DNA from: JAOEGB01 sp041262585
GTDB taxonomy: Bacteria > Actinomycetota > Actinomycetes > Streptosporangiales > Streptosporangiaceae
DNA: 64,000 bases
Reading direction: 5' to 3'
NCBI RefSeq assembly: GCF_041262585.1
Contig: NZ_JBGCBZ010000019.1
Span: 1 to 64,000 of the forward strand
Part shown: piece after piece, positions 42,226 through 49,377 of the stretch
Layout: each line of letters starts with the position of its first letter
Position numbering within the stretch: position 1 is the stretch's first letter
Made by a program: the position numbers and the translations under genes
The notes under the pieces: generated by a model
Told to the model about the DNA's origin: nothing
The model's database searches: none
What the model saw: the letters and a program-made list of their open reading frames with translations, nothing else

Positions 42226-44235
42226 ATGTCGGCCGGATCATCGCTTCCGCCGTCCCTGTCGCGCGTACTGGCGCGGCCCGCCCCGGCCGCGAGCCTCTCC
42301 GACATCAAGCACGTGGTCTTCGTGATGCAGGAGAACCGGTCGTTCGACCATTACTTCGGGCGTATGCGCGGCGTGCGGGGCTTCGGAGACCGCAACGCCG
42401 TGGCCACCCGTGCGTGCAAATCCGTGTTCGAGCAGGACGGCGTGCTGCCCTTCCCGGTGCGAGAGGCGGCCAGGGGCGCGGGAGCCGACCCCATGCTGCT
42501 CGACACCCACGACCACAGCTGGCTCGGCACCCAGAACGCCTGGGCGATGGGCTGGCACGACGCCTGGGTGCCCAACAAGGGCCACTCCACCATGGCCTAC
42601 TACGACCGTCATGACCTGCCGTTGCACTACGACCTGGCGGACGCGTTCACGATCTGCGACGCCTACCACTCCTCGGCGCTGACATCCACGACGCCCAACC
42701 GCAACTACCACATCTCCGGCTATACGGGCTATGAGCCGGGCACCGGGCAGCGGGCCGTCGACAACGACGCCTGCGAGGAGGACGGGCACGCCGGCTACAC
42801 CTGGGTCACGGCGCCCGAGTTGCTGAGCCAGGCCGGGCACAGCTGGCAGGTCTACCAGGAATGGGACAACTACCAGTGCAACAACCTGGAGTTCTTCGCC
42901 ACGTTCAAGGCCGTCATGGCGAAGCTGGGGCAGACCAGCATGCACTCCTTCTACGAGGCGGTCCGGGCGGCCGATGACCCGGCGCCGCTGCTGGCGGAAC
43001 TCGACGAGAGGGTGGCCCGGCTCGACCCCGCGGACCGGGAGCTCTACGACCGGGCGCTCCGCCGTACGCGCACGGGGGGCCTGGGGGAGTGGTTCTCCGC
43101 CGACGTGGCGGCCGGACGCCTTCCGGCGGTCTCCTACATCGTGACCTCGCTCGCGGATTCCGAGCACCCGGAGGGGTCTTCCGCCGTCGAGAGCGGGAAG
43201 ATCATCTACCAGGTCCTCGACGCGCTCGCCTCGCATCCCGGCGTGTGGGCGAGCACGGCCGTCTTCATCACGTACGACGAGAACGACGGCTTCTTCGATC
43301 ACGTCCCTCCGCCCGTCCCGCCGGACGGGACGCCGGGCGAGTTCGTCAACGGGCGGCCCATGGGGCTCGGCGTCCGCGTGCCTATGATCGTGGTCTCGCC
43401 GTGGACTGTGGGAGGCAACGTCTGCTCCGAGACGTTCGACCACAGCTCGACCGTGCGCTTCCTGGAGTCCTGGCTGGGCATCAAGGCGCCCGACATCAGC
43501 GCCTGGCGGCGTACGGTCGTCGGCGATCTCACCTCCGCCTTCGACTTCGATGTTCCCCTGGCGCACCCGCTCGCGGAGGCACCCGGCCAGAGTGCGGACC
43601 CCGACGTCCCGGCGCCGGGGGTGGCCGCCTCCTCGGGCGGGCGGTGGTATCCCGCCGTCCCGGCCGAGCAGCGGATGCCCGTGCAGGAGCCGGGCGCCAG
43701 GCGCGCCCGCCCTCTGCCGTACCAGCCGGACGCCTCCGCGCGGACCACCGGCCGTGCGGTCGAGATCACCATGACCAACGGCGGTACGGCGAGCGCCCAC
43801 CTGGCGCTGCACAGCTACCTCGGCGAGTTGGTCCGTCCCCTCCACTTCGATGTGCTCGGCGACCTCCGAGAGGTGGTCTACTTCCCGACCGACGCGTACG
43901 ACCTGGTCCTCACCGGGCCGAACGGCTTCCGCCGGGAGTTCCGCGGCGTCCTCAGGGACCCCGTCGAGGTCACCAGCGAGATCGACGCCGCCAGGCGCAC
44001 GATCACCGTCCACGTCCGCAACACAGGCGGCTCACCGGTGCAGGTCGCGATCTCACCCCTGGCGTACGGCGGGGCTCCCCAGGCCGTTCAACTGGCGGCG
44101 GGAACCACTGGCCAGATCCCGTGGGAGACCGAGACCGGCTGGTACGACCTGAGGCTGACCGTTGCCGGGAACACCGCGTTCGCCCGTCGCCTGATGGGCC
44201 ACATCGAGAACGGCAGGCCCAGCATCACAGGCTGA
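42226..44235 (+). CDS. Phospholipase C / phosphoesterase family protein
   Basis: A 669-residue member of the bacterial phosphocholine-preferring phospholipase C (PlcC/AcpA) family. Hallmarks are HVVFVMQENRSFDHYFGRMRGVRGF, DTHDHSWLGTQNAWAMG, CDAYHSSALTSTTPNRNYHISGY, FITYDENDGFFDHVPPP and GLGVRVPMIVVSPWTVGG. The C-terminus carries two beta-sandwich repeats of the phospholipase C type (about 490-669). Members are normally Tat-exported; this one begins MSAGSSLPPSLSRVLARPAP with no twin-arginine signal. ATG 42226 has GGAGG ten bases upstream. Substrate is probably a phospholipid or phosphorylated polyol. Confidence 0.88.
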   Translation: MSAGSSLPPSLSRVLARPAPAASLSDIKHVVFVMQENRSFDHYFGRMRGVRGFGDRNAVATRACKSVFEQDGVLPFPVREAARGAGADPMLLDTHDHSWLGTQNAWAMGWHDAWVPNKGHSTMAYYDRHDLPLHYDLADAFTICDAYHSSALTSTTPNRNYHISGYTGYEPGTGQRAVDNDACEEDGHAGYTWVTAPELLSQAGHSWQVYQEWDNYQCNNLEFFATFKAVMAKLGQTSMHSFYEAVRAADDPAPLLAELDERVARLDPADRELYDRALRRTRTGGLGEWFSADVAAGRLPAVSYIVTSLADSEHPEGSSAVESGKIIYQVLDALASHPGVWASTAVFITYDENDGFFDHVPPPVPPDGTPGEFVNGRPMGLGVRVPMIVVSPWTVGGNVCSETFDHSSTVRFLESWLGIKAPDISAWRRTVVGDLTSAFDFDVPLAHPLAEAPGQSADPDVPAPGVAASSGGRWYPAVPAEQRMPVQEPGARRARPLPYQPDASARTTGRAVEITMTNGGTASAHLALHSYLGELVRPLHFDVLGDLREVVYFPTDAYDLVLTGPNGFRREFRGVLRDPVEVTSEIDAARRTITVHVRNTGGSPVQVAISPLAYGGAPQAVQLAAGTTGQIPWETETGWYDLRLTVAGNTAFARRLMGHIENGRPSITG

Positions 44236-44336
44236 CCGATACGCTCCGAGCCGGTCCTCTGGGCGTGTCCGGAACATCGCGATTTGAAGACCGATGGCCG
44301 GGTAGGGGGCGATCGGGCCTGGTAGGTGATGTTGCG

Positions 44337-45305
44337 ATGCCGGTGACTCTGGCGCTGGCGGGGGACACGATGCTGGGACGTGGCGTGGCCGATGTCCTGG
44401 CCGAGTCGGCGGACCCCGCCCGGTTCTTCTCCGCCGACCTTCGCGAACGGCTCGCGGAGGCTGACCTGTTCGTCCTCAACCTCGAATGCTGCGTCTCTGA
44501 TCTGGGCCACAAATGGGACGCACCGGGCAAGCCATTTCACTTCCGCGCGCCGCCGGAGGCCGCCGACCTGCTCGCGCGGCTCGGCGTGGGGTGCGTGACC
44601 CTGGCCAACAACCACGCGCTGGACTACGGCCCGGAAGCGCTGCTCGACACCCGTGAGCACCTCCTCCGTGCCGGGATCCGCAGCGTCGGAGCGGGGGCCG
44701 ACGAGGACGAGGCACGCCGGCCGGAGGTGATCACGGTCGACGGCCTCCGCGTCGGGGTGCTCGGAGTGACCGATCATCCCGCCGACTTCGCGGCGTCAGC
44801 CGTACGGCCCGGCGTGGCCTATGCCGACCTGGTCACGGGTGTGCCGCCCTGGCTCGTCGCGCAGGTCAGGCGGCTGTGGGACCGGGCCGATGTCGTGCTG
44901 GTGACGCCGCACTGGGGGCCGAACATGACGGACCGGCCGCGGGCCTACATCCGGTCCGCCGCTCGGGCTCTGACCACGGCCGGGGCGACGCTCGTCGCGG
45001 GTCATTCCGCCCATGTGTTCCACGGGGTCGCCCCGCCCGTGCTCTACGACCTCGGGGACTTCCTCGACGACTACATCGTGGACGCCCGGCTCCGCAACGA
45101 CCTGGGGCTGCTGTTCCTCGTGACGCTCGACGAGCGCGGGCCGCTCCGGCTGCGCGCGGTGCCGATCGAGCTGCGGTATTGCCGGACGCGGCTGGCCCGC
45201 GATGAGGACTGGCGCTGGATCCGCGACCGGTTCAGCGCGGCCTGCGCCGGCCTGGGAAGCTCCGCCGCGGAGGAGGACGGCCTGCTGGTGGTCGAGATGA
45301 GATGA
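44337..45305 (+). CDS. CapA family protein (metallophosphatase fold)
   Basis: A 322-residue member of the CapA/PgsA family, calcineurin-like metallophosphatase fold. Metal-site motifs are LALAGDTMLGRGV, VLNLECCVSDLG, VTLANNHALDYG, VVLVTPHWGPNM and LVAGHSAHVFHGV. Members act in poly-gamma-glutamate or capsule handling, but most actinobacterial copies are uncharacterised. There is no signal peptide or transmembrane helix. The ATG at 44337 is the first in-frame start before the GDTMLG motif; the ribosome-binding site is weak (AGGTGAT). It lies 101 bases after the phospholipase. Confidence 0.8.
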   Translation: MPVTLALAGDTMLGRGVADVLAESADPARFFSADLRERLAEADLFVLNLECCVSDLGHKWDAPGKPFHFRAPPEAADLLARLGVGCVTLANNHALDYGPEALLDTREHLLRAGIRSVGAGADEDEARRPEVITVDGLRVGVLGVTDHPADFAASAVRPGVAYADLVTGVPPWLVAQVRRLWDRADVVLVTPHWGPNMTDRPRAYIRSAARALTTAGATLVAGHSAHVFHGVAPPVLYDLGDFLDDYIVDARLRNDLGLLFLVTLDERGPLRLRAVPIELRYCRTRLARDEDWRWIRDRFSAACAGLGSSAAEEDGLLVVEMR

Positions 45306-45400
45306 CCCCCCCCGCCGCATGCGGAGCCGGTGGCCGACCACCACTGGGACGTCCACCGCCGGCCGGCGGGATGTCGCGGCCAGGCGGGATTATTTCTAGG

Positions 45401-45417
45401 GTGAAAACGGTTATCGC
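45401..45417 (+). promoter_or_regulatory. Zur-box-like operator upstream of rpmG-rpmE2
   Basis: GTGAAAACGGTTATCGC resembles the actinobacterial Zur box (TGAAAAtgaTTTTCA type), with GAAAAC and GGTTATC as imperfect arms. It lies 38 bases before the TTG start of the zinc-free L33 gene, where Zur sites for these paralogues are usually found. Confidence 0.65.
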
Positions 45418-45454
45418 TCCCGTCGAACGGCCCATCGTCCCGGAGGGAGCTGGA

Positions 45455-45619
45455 TTGGCCAGGAACGAGCTGCGACCGGTGGTCAAGCTGCGATCGACGG
45501 CGGGCACCGGTTTCACCTACATCACCCGCAAGAACCGCAGGAATGACGCCGACCGGCTGAGCCTGCGCAAGTACGACCCGATCGTCCGCCAGCACGTCGT
45601 CTTCAAGGAGGCACGATGA
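45455..45619 (+). CDS. rpmG: 50S ribosomal protein L33, cysteine-free paralogue
   Basis: A 54-residue L33: ARNELRPVVKLRSTAGTGFT, then YITRKNRRNDADRLSLRKYD. It lacks the CxxC pairs of the zinc-binding form, so it is the C- type made under zinc shortage to free zinc from ribosomes. The start is a rare TTG at 45455, set by a strong GGAGGGAG ribosome-binding site 6 bases upstream and by alignment with other L33 proteins. It overlaps rpmE2 by 4 bases (ATGA). Confidence 0.93.
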   Translation: MARNELRPVVKLRSTAGTGFTYITRKNRRNDADRLSLRKYDPIVRQHVVFKEAR

Positions 45620-45861
45620 GGAAGAACATCCACCCGGCCTATCACTCCGTGGTGTTCCGCGACGCCAGCGGCGGTTTCGCCTTCCTGACGAAGTCCACCA
45701 TGACCAGTGGGAAGACGATCGAGTGGCAGGACGGCAGGACGTATCCGGTGGTCGACGTCGACGTGTCCTCGGCAAGCCACCCCTTCTACACCGGCCGTAA
45801 CCGCGTGCTCGACAGCGCCGGAAGGGTCGAGCGCTTCAACCAGCGGTACGGACGTCGTTGA
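45616..45861 (+). CDS. rpmE2: 50S ribosomal protein L31 type B (zinc-free)
   Basis: An 81-residue type B L31: MRKNIHPAYHSVVFRDASGG, then FAFLTKSTMTSGKTIEWQDG. It lacks the CxxC motif of the zinc-binding L31. It is the partner of the zinc-free L33 and shares its Zur-like box. The operon has no rpsN2 or rpmB2 here, so it is shorter than the common four-gene version. Confidence 0.94.
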   Translation: MRKNIHPAYHSVVFRDASGGFAFLTKSTMTSGKTIEWQDGRTYPVVDVDVSSASHPFYTGRNRVLDSAGRVERFNQRYGRR

Positions 45862-45956
45862 CGGCCACGACCGGCGCGCTGACAACAGTGACGGGGCGTA
45901 CGAACCGGCTCAGGCGGCTCCAGGCGTAGAGGGCCGCGCGAACCACCTCGTGGCAG

Positions 45957-45991
45957 CGCCGCCCGGACCGTTTCCCACGGCCCGGGCGGCG
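45957..45991. terminator. Bidirectional hairpin between rpmE2 and dps
   Basis: CGCCGCCCGG (45957-45966) and CCGGGCGGCG (45982-45991) are exact inverted repeats around a 15-base loop, between two convergent genes. The interval 45862-46082 holds no gene. Confidence 0.6.
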
Positions 45992-46082
45992 TCGTTGCGC
46001 TGCGACCCTGGGCGATGGCGCTGCGAACGGCGGCGCGAACTTCGCTCCGAACGCAGCGTCGCCGTTCAGGCGTCGGCGGCTG

Positions 46083-46673
46083 TCAGGCGTGGACGAGCGG
46101 AGTGTCGACGAGATGCTCGGCGAGGAACCACGCCTGAAGCTCGCCGGTCCGGATGACCTCGGACACGAGCAGGTCGTTGGTCCCGTCGTCGCCCATCTCG
46201 GCGGTCCGCGCGGCGGCGTCGTGCGCGGCGACGAGGATCGTCTCGTGCGCCTCCAGCAGGCGCGACAGCATGGCCGGAACCTCTTCCACGCCGTCCGGAG
46301 GCCGCGGGATCACGGTGACCTCGGCGACCTGCCGGGGATCTCCGATCGCTACCCCGCCGAGGGTCTGCACCCTCTCGGCGATCATGTCGATCAGCGGCAG
46401 CTGCTCGGTGGCGTGCTTGTCCAGGAGCAGATGCAGCTGGTAGAACGTCGGGCCACGCATCAGCCAGTGATGCTTCTTGTAGAGGCTGTAGAGGATCTGG
46501 GTGTCGGCCAGGATCTGGTTGAGCCGCTGGCAGGAGTATGCCCGGGTCTCCATGGAGAGGCCGATGGGAAACTGCCGTACCGTCCCGAACTCCTGGATCT
46601 CGATCCCCTTCTGGTGCAGCCACGGCTGGCTGCCTCCACGGTGCTGTGCTTTGGCGGAAGGCTTGACACCCAA
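46083..46673 (-). CDS. dps: Dps family DNA-protecting ferritin
   Basis: About 196 residues. The four-helix ferritin-like core carries the Dps inter-subunit ferroxidase site: KKHHWLMRGPTFYQLHLLLDKHATEQLPLIDMIAERVQTLGG, with the His, Asp and Glu ligands in expected order. A basic N-terminal tail (VKPSAKAQHRGGSQPWLHQKG) could bind DNA. Dps dodecamers oxidise and store iron and protect DNA from peroxide. The start is uncertain: TTG at 46673 has GAGGAG at the right distance; a GTG at 46688 is in frame. Confidence 0.92.
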   Translation of the reverse strand: MGVKPSAKAQHRGGSQPWLHQKGIEIQEFGTVRQFPIGLSMETRAYSCQRLNQILADTQILYSLYKKHHWLMRGPTFYQLHLLLDKHATEQLPLIDMIAERVQTLGGVAIGDPRQVAEVTVIPRPPDGVEEVPAMLSRLLEAHETILVAAHDAAARTAEMGDDGTNDLLVSEVIRTGELQAWFLAEHLVDTPLVHA

Positions 46674-46837
46674 GGCGTCTCTCCTCACTCTCGGGGGCTG
46701 GCGGCGGCTTCAAAAGGCCACCCTCCTGAGTGTTCCCGCAGGCCACGCCTATGGGATCGCTGGGGGCCCTTATGTGTCCATTTATCCGGTAAAGACCTGG
46801 CGATGAACCGGACCGGCGAAAGCCGCGTACCTCGAAA

Positions 46838-47302
46838 GTGTTGAGACTTTCACGCCAAAGGGGGCTTCCCCTCAGGGGCCGCCGGACGCTCGCCGTCCGG
46901 GTCGCCGCCCCCGCCCTGCTGTTCGCGGCCGCCTGTACGGCAAGCCATGCCGGCCCGGTCGAGGTCACCCCTGTAGAGGTCGGCCCTGTAGACGCCGGAC
47001 CTCCGCCCACGGTCGAGCGGCTCGCCGCCAAGGCCGGTTGCACGCCGGAGATCCAGATCGACGCGAAGGAGCTCCGGCAGGGCTTCTGCCAGACCTCCAT
47101 CGGGCGGTTCTTCCTCACCACGTTCGCGACTCAGCAGGGGAAGGATGAGTGGATGGACCAGGCTCCGGAGTACAGCCCGCATCTCGTCGGGAACCTGTGG
47201 ACCGCCCTCGCCCCTCGCTCCGTGCTCGATAGGCTCCGGCGGAAGATCGGGGGAGACCTTCACCTCAAGGACCACAGGACGAAGAGTCCCGCGCCCCAGT
47301 GA
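46838..47302 (+). CDS. Small hypothetical lipoprotein
   Basis: A 154-residue protein. An Arg-rich start (LSRQRGLPLRGRRTLAVRV) precedes a hydrophobic stretch APALLFAAAC that ends in a lipobox. The mature part has short VEV repeats (VEVTPVEVGPVDAGP) and a domain with AAKAGCTPEIQIDAKELRQGFCQT and two Cys, probably a disulfide. The end, WTALAPRSVLDRLRRKIGGDLH, is helical and basic. It resembles small actinobacterial lipoproteins of unknown function. The GTG at 46838 is the likely start. Divergent from dps. Confidence 0.6.
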   Translation: MLRLSRQRGLPLRGRRTLAVRVAAPALLFAAACTASHAGPVEVTPVEVGPVDAGPPPTVERLAAKAGCTPEIQIDAKELRQGFCQTSIGRFFLTTFATQQGKDEWMDQAPEYSPHLVGNLWTALAPRSVLDRLRRKIGGDLHLKDHRTKSPAPQ

Positions 47303-47352
47303 CGCGAGCCCTTGGAGAAGCGTGAAGCTGGCATCGCGTTTGCCAGGATTAT

Positions 47353-47370
47353 ATGAGAATTAATCTCGTA
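47353..47370 (+). promoter_or_regulatory. Palindromic operator candidate before the molybdate regulator
   Basis: ATGAGAATTAATCTCGTA contains GAGA-ATTAA-TCTC, an inverted repeat in an AT-rich stretch about 60 bases before the HTH-TOBE gene. It could be that regulator's own site. Confidence 0.35.
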
Positions 47371-47425
47371 TTACCGAAGCAATATCTGGTTTGCCCCTCG
47401 ATCTCGCGATGTCTAAGGTGGAGTC

Positions 47426-47812
47426 ATGTTCCGGATCAGTGAGTCGGCGGCGTTGCTGGGAGTGAGCGCCGACACCGTCCGGCGGTGGGTGGACGCCGGG
47501 CGGCTGGCCGCCGAGCGGGACGCCAACGGGCACCGGATCATCTCCGGCGCCGACCTGGCCGCGTTCGCCAGATCGCAGGCGGCCCGCGACGAGCACGGCT
47601 CCACGTCGTCGGCCCGCAACCGGTTCCGCGGCATCGTGACCGAGGTGGTAAGAGACGGCGTGATGGCCCAGGTGGAGATCGCCGCGGGCCCCTTCCGGGT
47701 CGTCTCGCTGATGAGCCGGGAGTCCGCCGAGGAGTTGGGCCTGGAGCCCGGCGTCGTGGCGGTCGCCGTGGTGAAGTCCACGAACGTGGTCGTCGAGATT
47801 CCCAGCGCCTGA
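47426..47812 (+). CDS. MerR-like HTH protein with TOBE (molybdate-binding) domain
   Basis: A 128-residue two-domain protein. Residues 1-55 are an excisionase/MerR-type helix-turn-helix: FRISESAALLGVSADTVRRWVDAGRLAAERDANGHRIISGADL. Residues 66-127 are a TOBE/Mop domain: NRFRGIVTEVVRDGVMAQVEIAAGPFRVVSLMSRESAEELGLEPGVVAVAVVKSTNVVVEIP, which binds molybdate or tungstate. This is the usual actinobacterial molybdate regulator that precedes modA. The ATG at 47426 has AAGGTGGAG upstream. Confidence 0.9.
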   Translation: MFRISESAALLGVSADTVRRWVDAGRLAAERDANGHRIISGADLAAFARSQAARDEHGSTSSARNRFRGIVTEVVRDGVMAQVEIAAGPFRVVSLMSRESAEELGLEPGVVAVAVVKSTNVVVEIPSA

Positions 47813-47853
47813 CGTGGCCGCTCCGAGGAGGTCGATGTGAAGGTGGGGCCAGG

Positions 47854-48594
47854 GTGAAGGTCAGGAGCCTCGTCTCCGCACTGCTGCTGATGGTGCTGCT
47901 CGCCGCGGCGGGATGCGCCGGTGGGAAGAAGGAGCCGGAGACCCTCACGGTGTTCGCGGCGGCGTCGCTGACCGAGTCGTTCGGCACGCTGGGCAAGGAG
48001 TTCGAGAAGTCGCACCCGGGCGTGACGGTGAAGTTCAACTTCGGCGGCAGTTCGACGCTGGCCCAGCAGATCGTCCAGGGCGCTCCCGCCGACGTCTTCG
48101 CCGCCGCGAGCCCGGCAACCATGAAGCAGTCGGGTGCGCCCTCGCCGAGGATCTTCGCCCGCAACCGGCTGGAGATCGCCGTGCCGAAGGGCAATCCGGC
48201 GCATGTGGCCGCGCTGAAGGATCTCGCCAACCCCGCCATCAAGGTCGCTCTCTGCGCCGAGCAGGTGCCATGCGGTGCCGCCGCCGTCAAGGCCCTCGCC
48301 GCCGGTGGCGTGACGGTCAAGCCCGTCACGCAGGAGCAGGACGTCAAGGCCGCGCTGGCCAAAGTCAGGCTGGGCGAGGTGGACGCCGCGCTGGTCTACC
48401 GTACGGACGTCAAGGCGGCGGTGGGCGCGGTCGAGGGGATCGAGTTCCCCGAGGCGGACAAGGCCATCAACGACTATCCCATCGCGACCGTGCCGAAGAC
48501 CGCCCACCTGGTCCTCACGAGGGAGTTCATCGACCTCGTCCTGTCCGACCAGGGCCGCCGCGTGCTGGCCGACGCGGGCTTCACCCCGGTCTGA
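47854..48594 (+). CDS. modA: Molybdate-binding lipoprotein ModA
   Basis: A 246-residue molybdate ABC transporter binding protein. The signal peptide KVRSLVSALLLMVLLAA ends in lipobox AAGC. The core has TLTVFAAASLTESFGTLGKEFEKSHPG, NFGGSSTLAQQIVQGAPADVFAAAS and LGEVDAALVYRTDVKAA, matching ModA ligand segments (the ASL and GSS oxyanion contacts). It directly follows its TOBE regulator. The permease and ATPase (modB, modC) that normally follow are missing; only the first residues of modB seem to remain. Confidence 0.92.
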   Translation: MKVRSLVSALLLMVLLAAAGCAGGKKEPETLTVFAAASLTESFGTLGKEFEKSHPGVTVKFNFGGSSTLAQQIVQGAPADVFAAASPATMKQSGAPSPRIFARNRLEIAVPKGNPAHVAALKDLANPAIKVALCAEQVPCGAAAVKALAAGGVTVKPVTQEQDVKAALAKVRLGEVDAALVYRTDVKAAVGAVEGIEFPEADKAINDYPIATVPKTAHLVLTREFIDLVLSDQGRRVLADAGFTPV

Positions 48595-48623
48595 TCCAGC
48601 CACGGGGTGAGGAATAGAGCACC

Positions 48624-48791
48624 GTGCCTTTGCGGCTACTGCTCGGTTTTGGTGCGGTCGTGCTTGCCGTTCATCCAGTAGCAACGGGTGGTGCGCTCAA
48701 TGGTCCTGGAGGAGAGCTGGATGAGGGCCGGAGGTGGCCCTGGGAAGAATCCCGGAAGCGTATTGGCAAACAAGCGCGTGCAAATGAATGA
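48624..48791 (+). pseudogene. Possible modB start fused to foreign sequence
   Basis: GTG 48624, preceded by GGGGTGAGG, begins VPLRLLLGFGAVVLAV, like the first hydrophobic segment of a ModB permease and in the right place after modA. After about 16 residues it changes to HPVATGGALNGPGGELDEGR, then KRIGKQARANE and a stop, with no further membrane helices. Base composition drops at the same point. I read it as a recombination joint that removed modBC; the tail may be the end of a toxin gene matching the immunity gene downstream. Confidence 0.5.
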
Positions 48792-48821
48792 CGCGAGATA
48801 TCGGAACGCCGGAGGAACTGT

Positions 48822-49319
48822 TTGCTAGTTAGGTATCGGGAGGGCGACATCGTCTCTGTCCCACTGGAGGAAAGGGTTATCGCCCTCGCCCAGATCATAG
48901 CGAAACTGCGGAGCAATGTGCTGCTCGCCGTGTTCGGAGGACGCTTTTCACCGTCTGCATCACTTCCCCCCTCGAACTTTTCCGCTGAAGACCCTGTCCT
49001 GCTTTTCGAAACCATGGACGTGTCACTACGTCAGGGCGTATGGAAGATCGTTGGACATCTCGGGCCTTCGAAGGGCATAGTTCCCCCAATGTTCAAGGTG
49101 CCCGCAGGGCCTGAAGGTGAGTATCACATTCAAGATATATACGGCAACATCCGCAGGGTGGCCACGGTGGACGAGATTAGAAGCTTAAGAAACCCTAAGT
49201 CGTATTCACCTGCGCTGGCGGAGGATGCCATTCGAGCATTCAATGGTATGGGCCCTTGGCTGGAGGCCTATGACGAAATGCTGGCTGACTGGGATGAGAT
49301 ACACGGACTCGCCGAATAG
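48822..49319 (+). CDS. Imm26-like immunity protein in an AT-richer patch
   Basis: A 165-residue soluble protein resembling Imm26 polymorphic-toxin immunity proteins: YREGDIVSVPLEERVIALAQII, NVLLAVFGGRF, then a C-terminal WLEAYDEMLADWDEIHGLAE helix. The pattern R-E-G-D-I-x-x-V-P-L plus L-L-A-V-F is the family's first half. The start is TTG at 48822 with GGAGG 6 bases upstream; no ATG is available. Codon use is clearly less GC-rich than its neighbours (for example TTAGGTATCGG, AATATATACGG), pointing to recent acquisition. No complete toxin gene is adjacent. Confidence 0.6.
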   Translation: MLVRYREGDIVSVPLEERVIALAQIIAKLRSNVLLAVFGGRFSPSASLPPSNFSAEDPVLLFETMDVSLRQGVWKIVGHLGPSKGIVPPMFKVPAGPEGEYHIQDIYGNIRRVATVDEIRSLRNPKSYSPALAEDAIRAFNGMGPWLEAYDEMLADWDEIHGLAE

Positions 49320-49377
49320 CATTACGTATCGAACGCCACGAAGTGGTTCCGCGAGTTGCCCGCGGCGTTACGGGTGT

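Noticed and set aside
42039..42308. Minus-strand frame ending GKVDDTEMIVIGFPKSQDES, with a hairpin just downstream
   Set aside because: The C-terminus looks somewhat protein-like, but there is no ribosome-binding site, the 5' part overlaps the phospholipase start, and no family is recognisable. It could be a remnant.
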